Shown here: positions 1 through 5,565 of the stretch, piece by piece | Numbering within the stretch: position 1 is the stretch's first letter | How the letters are laid out: every line of letters starts with the position of its first letter | Program-made: the position numbers and the translations under genes | Origin: Bacteroidota bacterium | GTDB taxonomy: Bacteria > Bacteroidota > Ignavibacteria > Tepidaquicellales > Tepidaquicellaceae | Assembly (NCBI GenBank): GCA_003519545.1 | Contig: DOWN01000184.1 | Span: 3,460-10,927 of the forward strand | DNA length: 7,468 nt | Reading direction: 5' to 3' | The notes under the pieces: model-generated | What the model saw: only the letters and a program-made list of their open reading frames with translations | Told to the model about the DNA's origin: nothing | Databases searched by the model: none

Positions 1-1344
1 GATAAAGCGATTGATGTGATGGATGAAGCAGGTGCAAGAGTTCATTTGGCTAATATAGTAGTGCCGGATGATATACTTAAACTTGAGGCGGAAATTGAAA
101 AAGTCAGAATTGAAAAAAATCAGGTTGTAAAAAATCAAAATTACGAAGAAGCAGCAAAACTTAGAGATAAAGAGAAAAAATTACTACAGGATCTTGAATC
201 TCTGAAACTTGATATGGAAATTAAGGCACAGAATAAATTCTTTGAAGTGAATGATGAGCATATTGCTGATGTTGTCGGAATGATGACAGGAGTACCAGTT
301 AATAAGATTGCACAAAGTGAATCCACAAGACTTGTCAAAATGGAAGATTACCTTAAAAAATCCATTATAGGACAAGATGATGCGATTATAAAAATTTCAA
401 AAGCAATCAGAAGAGCAAGAGCAGGAATTAAAGATCCAAAAAGACCAATAGGTTCATTTGTATTTTTAGGACCAACGGGTGTTGGTAAAACTGAACTCGC
501 GAAACAACTTGCAAAATTTTTATTTGACTCTGAAGATTCATTAATAAGAATTGATATGAGTGAATATATGGAAAAGTTTAATGTTTCCAGACTTGTAGGT
601 GCACCTCCGGGATATGTGGGATATGAAGAAGGCGGGCAATTAACCGAGAAGGTTAGAAGGAAACCTTATTCAGTTGTTTTACTTGATGAAATAGAAAAGG
701 CACATCCTGATACATTTAATATTTTATTACAGGTTCTTGATGATGGTATATTAACAGATGGTTTAGGTCGCAGAGTTGATTTTAAAAATACAATTCTGAT
801 AATGACATCAAATGTCGGAACAAGGGATATAAAACTTGATAAAGTTTTTGGATTTGGTGATCAGAAAGATGTTGCTAAATATGATAAAATGAAAACATCA
901 ATTGACGAAGCAGTCAAACGAGTTTTCTCACCTGAATTCCTTAACAGGATTGATGACCTTGTTACATTCAGACAACTTGATAAAGAAGACATTATTCAAA
1001 TTGTTGATGTAGAAGCGGAAAAACTTTTGAGACGCTTGAGAGAACAGAATATTGAAGTTGAAATTACTCCTGAAGCAAAAGAATTTCTTGCTGATAAAGG
1101 ATATGATGTAAATTACGGAGCAAGACCACTGAGAAGAGCAGTTCAGAAATATCTTGAAGATCCTCTGAGTGAAGAAATTTTAAGAGGGCTAATAAAAGAT
1201 GGAAGTAAAGTAAAAGTTAAATACACTCAGGGTATGACGGAACTTGTTTTTGTTGATGAGGCAGATCACATTATCGAAATTAAAGATGAAATTATTCCTG
1301 ACGTAACAAATGAAGAAATTAAACAAGATAACGAAAGTAACTAA
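1..1344 (+). CDS. clpC: ATP-dependent Clp protease ATP-binding subunit ClpC, C-terminal half (5' partial)
   Basis: This is a cytoplasmic AAA+ unfoldase that threads proteins into the ClpP peptidase. The gene runs in from the left edge: the frame is open from base 1 and begins DKAID, the end of the first AAA+ module, so the GTG at 16 is not the true start. In order over the 447 visible codons there is a UVR-type middle-domain motif (about codons 35-70, NYEEAAKLRDKE) and then the complete second AAA+ module. That module has Walker A GPTGVGKT (157-164), the GYVG pore loop, Walker B VVLLDEIE (225-232), sensor 1 in MTSN (about 271), the arginine finger in FLNRID (about 316) and sensor 2 GARPLRRA (about 373). 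The FGF tripeptide (283-285) sits where ClpC/ClpA/ClpX carry the ClpP-binding loop, which supports a ClpP partner. The UVR motif and short middle domain separate it from ClpB. The tail is acidic. fabH follows after 5 bases. Confidence 0.96.
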   Translation, partial: DKAIDVMDEAGARVHLANIVVPDDILKLEAEIEKVRIEKNQVVKNQNYEEAAKLRDKEKKLLQDLESLKLDMEIKAQNKFFEVNDEHIADVVGMMTGVPVNKIAQSESTRLVKMEDYLKKSIIGQDDAIIKISKAIRRARAGIKDPKRPIGSFVFLGPTGVGKTELAKQLAKFLFDSEDSLIRIDMSEYMEKFNVSRLVGAPPGYVGYEEGGQLTEKVRRKPYSVVLLDEIEKAHPDTFNILLQVLDDGILTDGLGRRVDFKNTILIMTSNVGTRDIKLDKVFGFGDQKDVAKYDKMKTSIDEAVKRVFSPEFLNRIDDLVTFRQLDKEDIIQIVDVEAEKLLRRLREQNIEVEITPEAKEFLADKGYDVNYGARPLRRAVQKYLEDPLSEEILRGLIKDGSKVKVKYTQGMTELVFVDEADHIIEIKDEIIPDVTNEEIKQDNESN

Positions 1345-1349
1345 TTTTA

Positions 1350-2354
1350 ATGTCCGTTAAAACAAAACTAAACGCGAGAATTTCTGCAGTAGGTCATTAT
1401 GTTCCTGATAATGTAATAGATAATAAATATTTTGAAAAATATCTCGAAACATCCGACTCATGGATTAAAGAGAGAACTGGTATTTATGAAAGACGTTGGC
1501 TTGATAAAGATAAACCAACGTCTTTTATGGCTATTAAGGCAATAGAAGATTGTCTGAAAAATACAAATACCAAACCTGAAGATATAGATTTACTTATTGT
1601 AACGACTGTTACTCCTGATATGATGTATCCTTCCACTGCTTGTGTAATCCAGAATAAAATGGGAATGAAAAATGCTTGGGGATTTGATCTCTCCGCTGCA
1701 TGTTCAGGATTTTTATTCGGATTGAATACGGGTGCTCAGTTTATAAGAAGTGGTGTTCATAAAAAAGTAATTGTAGTCGGTGCCGATAAAATGTCAGCAA
1801 TTATCAATCCCGATGACAGAAATACTGTTATATTATTCGGAGATGGTGCGGGGGCTGTATTACTTGAGCCAACTGAAGATACTTCAACAGGAATTTTAGA
1901 TGCGATATTACATATTGACGGCTCCGGTGAACAATATTTAAATCAAAAAGCGGGAGGCAGTTTATTTCCTGCGACTTTAGAGACTGTAGAAAACAAAATG
2001 CATTTTGTTCATCAGGAAGGTAAAGCAGTTTTTAAAGTTGCTGTTATCGGTATGGCTGAGGTTTCCTATGAAATTATGGAAAAAAATAATTTGAAAAGTG
2101 AAGATATTGCATGGTTAGTTCCTCATCAGGCAAATCTCAGAATTATTTCTGCATGTGCTGATAGAATGGGATTAAGTATGGATAAAGTGATGGTAAATAT
2201 AAATAAATATGGAAACACAACTTCCGGAACAATACCGATTTGTCTCTCTGAATGGCATAAAGAAGGTAAACTGAAAAAAGGTGATAACATTGTGCTTGCA
2301 AGTTTCGGTGCCGGATATACTTGGGGTGCGATTCTCGTTAAATGGGATATCTGA
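1350..2354 (+). CDS. fabH: beta-ketoacyl-ACP synthase III (FabH)
   Basis: This cytoplasmic thiolase-fold enzyme condenses an acyl-CoA primer (acetyl or branched) with malonyl-ACP to start fatty-acid synthesis. The 334 residues are slightly more than the roughly 317 of E. coli FabH. The N-terminus has the family block SDSWIKERTGI (W38 and R42). The catalytic cysteine is C118 in DLSAACSGF, completed by H259 in PHQAN and N289 in KYGNTTSG, giving the Cys-His-Asn triad of KAS III rather than the Cys-His-His of FabB/FabF. R157 in DDRNT corresponds to the CoA-contacting arginine, and GDGAGAV and the C-terminal SFGAGYTWG are intact. The ATG at 1350 matches the usual N-terminus. No Shine-Dalgarno sequence is visible; the start is preceded by TAATTTTA. 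The stop TGA is followed at once by an in-frame TAA. Primer preference cannot be read from the sequence. It is probably cotranscribed with clpC and ispE rather than sitting with plsX/fabD. Confidence 0.95.
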   Translation: MSVKTKLNARISAVGHYVPDNVIDNKYFEKYLETSDSWIKERTGIYERRWLDKDKPTSFMAIKAIEDCLKNTNTKPEDIDLLIVTTVTPDMMYPSTACVIQNKMGMKNAWGFDLSAACSGFLFGLNTGAQFIRSGVHKKVIVVGADKMSAIINPDDRNTVILFGDGAGAVLLEPTEDTSTGILDAILHIDGSGEQYLNQKAGGSLFPATLETVENKMHFVHQEGKAVFKVAVIGMAEVSYEIMEKNNLKSEDIAWLVPHQANLRIISACADRMGLSMDKVMVNINKYGNTTSGTIPICLSEWHKEGKLKKGDNIVLASFGAGYTWGAILVKWDI

Positions 2355-2367
2355 TAAATAATTTTTA

Positions 2368-3231
2368 ATGGAATTTACAGAATTAAAATCACCTTCAAAA
2401 ATTAATGTCGGTTTAAAAATTATTAATAAAAGAACTGATGGTTTTCATAACTTAGAAACCATTTTTTACCCTGTCAATCTATTTGATATAATCCGTATAA
2501 AAATTGAACCTACAGAACATCCTTATAATTCAGTTATAATAAATCCTGATAAACATTTCGTTCCACACGATAAAAAAAATTTCTGTTATAAAGTTGTAGA
2601 AGCATTTTTTGTAGAGTATAAAATAACGAATCATTATGTTATATATATCAACATTGAAAAACATATACCTGTTGGAGGCGGTTTAGGAGGGGGAAGTTCA
2701 AATGCCGGGACTGTTTTAAGATATTTAATTAATTACTTCAATATTGATTTCAATACTGATAAAGATAAAATCATCCGCATTGCACTTGCCGCCGGCAGTG
2801 ATGTTCCTTTTTTTGTTTATAACAAACCGTGTTTTGCCGAAAGCAGAGGAGAGAAAATAAGGATTCTTGAAAAATTTGTTTTAGATTATGATATAATACT
2901 AATTTGTCCTGATATACACGTATCAACCAAATGGGCTTTTGAAACACTCGGTTATAATGTAAATGAATTACATGATTCAATAATTTCCAAAATTGAAAAA
3001 TTTCAGCCTCAATATCCTGAATATTATGAAAATGTTTTTGAAAATATTGTATTTAAAAGGTATCCTGAAATTAAAAAAATAAAAGATGAACTGTTGTCAC
3101 AGGGGGCTGTTTTTTCGAGTATGAGTGGGACAGGGGCTACGGTATATGGCTTGTTTGACCGTAGCCGCAATATCCAAATTGGTGAGTTTAATTCCTTTTA
3201 TAAAAAAGGATATAAAATTTTTAAAACGTAA
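2368..3231 (+). CDS. ispE: 4-(cytidine 5'-diphospho)-2-C-methyl-D-erythritol kinase (IspE)
   Basis: This GHMP-superfamily kinase phosphorylates CDP-methylerythritol with ATP, the fourth step of the MEP pathway to isopentenyl diphosphate. Its presence implies that the cell makes isoprenoids by MEP. The 287 residues match the family (E. coli 283). The N-terminal motif SPSKINVGL carries catalytic K11, the glycine-rich ATP loop PVGGGLGGGSSNAG spans 101-114, catalytic D145 lies in AAGSDVPFF, and the third GHMP motif SMSGTGATVYGLF is near the C-terminus. The HNLET segment corresponds to the family's HELET. The ATG at 2368 gives the standard N-terminus. It is preceded by TAATTTTTA with no Shine-Dalgarno sequence, almost the same context as fabH. 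Its last 11 bases overlap the 3' end of the convergent gene A, and a 9-bp inverted repeat lies within codons near the end. Confidence 0.95.
   Translation: MEFTELKSPSKINVGLKIINKRTDGFHNLETIFYPVNLFDIIRIKIEPTEHPYNSVIINPDKHFVPHDKKNFCYKVVEAFFVEYKITNHYVIYINIEKHIPVGGGLGGGSSNAGTVLRYLINYFNIDFNTDKDKIIRIALAAGSDVPFFVYNKPCFAESRGEKIRILEKFVLDYDIILICPDIHVSTKWAFETLGYNVNELHDSIISKIEKFQPQYPEYYENVFENIVFKRYPEIKKIKDELLSQGAVFSSMSGTGATVYGLFDRSRNIQIGEFNSFYKKGYKIFKT
3135..3166. repeat. Perfect 9-bp inverted repeat (stem-loop) in the 3' end of ispE
   Basis: GGCTACGGT at 3135-3143 pairs perfectly with ACCGTAGCC at 3158-3166 around a 14-base loop. The stem is GC-rich in an AT-rich setting. It lies inside ispE, about 65 bases before its stop, and about 55 bases past the stop codon of the minus-strand operon, so it would fall in that operon's 3' untranslated region. 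Neither strand has a T-run directly after the stem, so it is not a textbook intrinsic terminator. It could be an mRNA 3'-end stabilising structure, a protein-binding site, or a chance product of the conserved GTGATVYG coding region. Confidence 0.6.
3193..3210. terminator. Weak AT-rich stem-loop at the convergent gene ends
   Basis: TCCTTTT (3193-3199) and AAAAGGA (3204-3210) form a perfect 7-bp stem with a 4-base loop. On the plus strand it is followed by TATAAAATTTTT, and it lies just before both stop codons of the convergent ispE and A genes. The position suits a bidirectional terminator, but the stem has only two G-C pairs and lies within the ispE coding region, so such a structure could easily arise by chance here. 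Confidence 0.2.
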
Positions 3232-4090
3232 CGGATAAATTTCCGAATGGGATTAACATTCTTTTTCCGTTTTTGATAGAATATAAATTTTTTGTTTCAA
3301 TACTGCTTTTCATTCTGATTTCATTGTTAAACATCGAGACACTCCACGCCGCATCAGCCGCACTTAATAAGTGATTCAAAATAACACCTGTAATTGATAA
3401 AGATGCTTTATCATAATAATCATTTGCATCCTGACGGACAATCATATAGTTATCAACTTGTTCAGGTCTGTAATTAAAATAATTATTTCTTGTTACAACA
3501 TTCAAATCTGACCAACTCCATCCCGCTATAAAACTCTGATATTTCCCAATTACTTCATAATATTGCTGAGCACCGAAATTAGGAAGGGAGTGAGAAAAAT
3601 TCTGTTGCTCAACAACATTTACCTGTCTTCTTAAAGTTTCTTTATCCGCAGTCAAATCAAGATTACTTGCACCTGAAAAATTTTCTCTTTGAAGCCAACC
3701 CGCATATTTATAAATATCCCAGTTTTGATCTGCAATTTTCTGATATTCAGTAGTTTTATCATCACCTTTTTTATCATTCATAAATTTAAAAGTCCAAAGT
3801 CCGACTTCAACAGCAAAAAAAGCAGCGGCTTTAATATAAGACTCAGCATAAAATTCACCTGCACCGGGAACCAATCCAGATAAGACAGCACCTAAAACAG
3901 GGGATTTTTCTTTTTTCGCTGAAAATAATTTTATAGATTCATTATTTTTAGAGATGGTCAATTCAGTTGAATTGATTTCAGAAGAAATAACCGAATTATT
4001 CAAATCCAGTTTTTCATTTTGTGAAAAACTTTGATTTGAATTGATTGTGAAAATGAATGCGAAAGAAAAGAATAAGATTAATGTTTTCAT
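3221..4090 (-). CDS. Exported/membrane protein A, DUF5683-like, unknown function
   Basis: The function is not known. The 289 residues begin with a signal peptide (MKT, hydrophobic 4-16, likely cleavage near SFSQ, about residue 24) without a lipobox cysteine. A polar, low-complexity stretch to about 62 follows. A hydrophobic segment then carries VPGAG (74-78), followed by FYAESYIKAA and further hydrophobic residues to about 103, resembling DUF5683 proteins of Bacteroidota. The middle part is soluble and rich in aromatic residues, with YYEVIGKYQSFIAGW at 177-191. A second hydrophobic segment (about 229-253) contains VILNHLLSAADAAW. The protein ends LSVTF, a terminal phenylalanine. It contains no cysteine. 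The start ATG is one base from the truA stop, so it is the last gene of the operon. Its order of motifs matches protein B on the far side of truA. An inner- or outer-membrane-associated envelope protein is likely; the exact family name is inferred from memory of the motif. Confidence 0.8.
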   Translation of the reverse strand: MKTLILFFSFAFIFTINSNQSFSQNEKLDLNNSVISSEINSTELTISKNNESIKLFSAKKEKSPVLGAVLSGLVPGAGEFYAESYIKAAAFFAVEVGLWTFKFMNDKKGDDKTTEYQKIADQNWDIYKYAGWLQRENFSGASNLDLTADKETLRRQVNVVEQQNFSHSLPNFGAQQYYEVIGKYQSFIAGWSWSDLNVVTRNNYFNYRPEQVDNYMIVRQDANDYYDKASLSITGVILNHLLSAADAAWSVSMFNNEIRMKSSIETKNLYSIKNGKRMLIPFGNLSVTF

Positions 4091-4091
4091 T

Positions 4092-4826
4092 TTAATAATG
4101 GATTTTGCTTAAAAATAAACCGTTAGATGGTAAATAAGTTGTCTTTATTTTTTCTCCCGAAATAAATTTATCTTTAAATTCCTGAGGTTGAATTTTGTTC
4201 CGTCCAATATCGAGCAAAGCCCCTCCGACGGCTCTCACCATTGAGTGTAAAAATCTGCTTGCTGATATTCTAAAGTATAATTCACCTTTTGATTTATTTT
4301 CTTTAAAATTAATTTTGAACACATCGCATTTAAAGTCATATTTATCTGATGTATTTCTGCATAACGATTTAAAACTTTTATAACCGATAAGTATTGGAAT
4401 AACTGAATTGATTAAATTTAAGTCAGGTGAAAAATAAATTCTGTGAAAATATTTAGAATAAATTGCTTTTTTCACGGTGGTTATCTGATATATGTAATCA
4501 CGTCTTATGGCATCGTGTCTGGCGTTAAAATCAAATTTAACTTTATTTATTTTTTTAACGGTAATATCTCTCGGTAACATTCCATTGAGAGAATATAAAA
4601 AATTAACTGAATTTAATTCTGAATTAGTTTTGAAATTTGCAACCTGGTTTAATGCGTGCACTCCACTGTCGGTGCGTCCGGATCCGGTCAAAGTAATTTT
4701 TTCTTTTACTAATGTGCTTATAGAATCTTCTAAAATTCCCTGAATTGTCTTTGAATCATCTTTTTGCCTTTGCCATCCGTTATATCCGGAACCGTCATAT
4801 TCAATTACAATTTTGTAATTGTTCAA
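4092..4826 (-). CDS. truA: tRNA pseudouridine(38-40) synthase TruA
   Basis: This cytoplasmic enzyme isomerises uridines 38, 39 and 40 of the tRNA anticodon stem-loop to pseudouridine. The 244 residues are slightly shorter than E. coli TruA (about 270). Family landmarks are the N-terminal YKIVIEYDGSGYNGWQRQ, the catalytic aspartate D53 in GSGRTDSGVHALNQVA, FNARHDAIRRDYIY, and the C-terminal FLHSMVRAVGGALLDIGR and LPSNGLFLS. The start is TTG at 4826: the frame is closed upstream by a stop at 4857-4859, no ATG or GTG lies between, and the next in-frame methionine would remove the active site. The initiator lies 4 bases after the stop of gene B, and the gene ends one base before gene A, so translation is probably coupled with both neighbours. 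Its location between two exported paralogues has no obvious functional reason. Confidence 0.95.
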   Translation of the reverse strand: MNNYKIVIEYDGSGYNGWQRQKDDSKTIQGILEDSISTLVKEKITLTGSGRTDSGVHALNQVANFKTNSELNSVNFLYSLNGMLPRDITVKKINKVKFDFNARHDAIRRDYIYQITTVKKAIYSKYFHRIYFSPDLNLINSVIPILIGYKSFKSLCRNTSDKYDFKCDVFKINFKENKSKGELYFRISASRFLHSMVRAVGGALLDIGRNKIQPQEFKDKFISGEKIKTTYLPSNGLFLSKIHY

Positions 4827-4830
4827 GTAT

Positions 4831-5565
4831 TTAAAACCCTTTTGTGAAAGTAAGACTCATACCGTCAATTTTATTATTGGCACCTTTTAGGAATTCAGTT
4901 TGAATTTTTGAATTTCTTAAAATGGTTGAATTAGAATTTGCCAGTAATAAAGCACTCAAGGCACTTGTAAGTCTGTTAACTATTAAGCCGGTAGTGAAAA
5001 TAATTCTTGCATTGAAAATTCTTTCACTCTTTTTTCTTTGCGTTTCAAATGTACCCTGTTCATCCGCTGAATTCCAATACCAGTAAAATTTTTCTACATC
5101 GTAAACTTTATCAAACTCTCCTCTGGCAAGTTTATCATTATTATAATCAAATATATTTCTGTAGAATCCGATGTTTGTGTAATATTCGTCATCTGTAATG
5201 GTTGAATTTGCTCCGGAGTATTGCACAGCGAATTGTCTCGCATCATCTTTAACCGCATCGCCATAAATATTAAGCCCGACAAATCCAAGCCATGAAGCCG
5301 CTTCACCTGCCACAAAATATTTACCAACATCCATCCTGTTAAGGTAATAATGACCCGCACCCGGAACGACAAGAGACAGAAGCATAGCAAGACCACCTGA
5401 TTTACCGGAGGATTTGATTTGTGTTTTTGGTAGAGTGTCTGAAACGGGGGATTGATTCAGAATATTATATGTGAGTTCGAGTTCACGGTTTTGTTTATCC
5501 TGCTGTGAGTTTGCAGAATTTGAAATAAGCATTAATAAACTTAATGTTAAAAAAAGAAATTTCAT
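4831..5565 (-). CDS. Exported/membrane protein B, DUF5683-like, unknown function, likely paralogue of protein A
   Basis: The function is not known. The 244 residues open with a clear signal peptide (MKFLFLTLSLLMLI, likely cleaved after SANS, residue 20, before QQ) without a lipobox cysteine. A polar linker to about 57 leads to a hydrophobic segment with LSLVVPGAGHYY (63-74) and further hydrophobic residues to about 100. EYYTNIGFYRNIFDYN (127-142) aligns in spacing with YYEVIGKYQSFIAGW of protein A, and YWYWNSAD (161-168) with GWSWSD. A second hydrophobic segment (about 187-209) contains TGLIVNRLTSALSALLL, matching the ILNHLLSAADAA block of A. It ends LTFTKGF and has no cysteine. The ATG abuts the dsbD stop with no spacer (TAAATG), so translation is probably coupled. 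The rough DUF5683 resemblance rests on the PGAG-x-x-Y segment and two-hydrophobic-segment layout; a profile search would settle it. Confidence 0.8.
   Translation of the reverse strand: MKFLFLTLSLLMLISNSANSQQDKQNRELELTYNILNQSPVSDTLPKTQIKSSGKSGGLAMLLSLVVPGAGHYYLNRMDVGKYFVAGEAASWLGFVGLNIYGDAVKDDARQFAVQYSGANSTITDDEYYTNIGFYRNIFDYNNDKLARGEFDKVYDVEKFYWYWNSADEQGTFETQRKKSERIFNARIIFTTGLIVNRLTSALSALLLANSNSTILRNSKIQTEFLKGANNKIDGMSLTFTKGF

Noticed and set aside
16..1344. GTG at 16 as the start of a 442-aa protein
   Set aside because: The frame stays open to base 1 and the upstream residues DKAID are conserved ClpC sequence; the gene is cut by the window edge.
2771..2980. 69-aa minus-strand frame inside ispE
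   Set aside because: It is antisense to the conserved catalytic region of ispE; a compositional shadow.
3135..3166. Intrinsic terminator at the GC-rich stem
   Set aside because: No T-run follows on either strand, so the standard terminator call is not supported; kept only as an inverted repeat.
4507..4743. 78-aa plus-strand frame inside truA
   Set aside because: It is antisense to the conserved truA catalytic region; no independent support.
4837..4841. AAGGG as a Shine-Dalgarno site for truA
   Set aside because: It is spaced 10 bases from the TTG and only partly matches the consensus; it encodes the K-G codons at the end of gene B, so chance is as likely.
5094..5396. 100-aa minus-strand frame rich in hydrophobic residues within gene B
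   Set aside because: It lies entirely inside gene B in another frame; B has a signal peptide and motifs shared with A, while this frame has no recognisable features.
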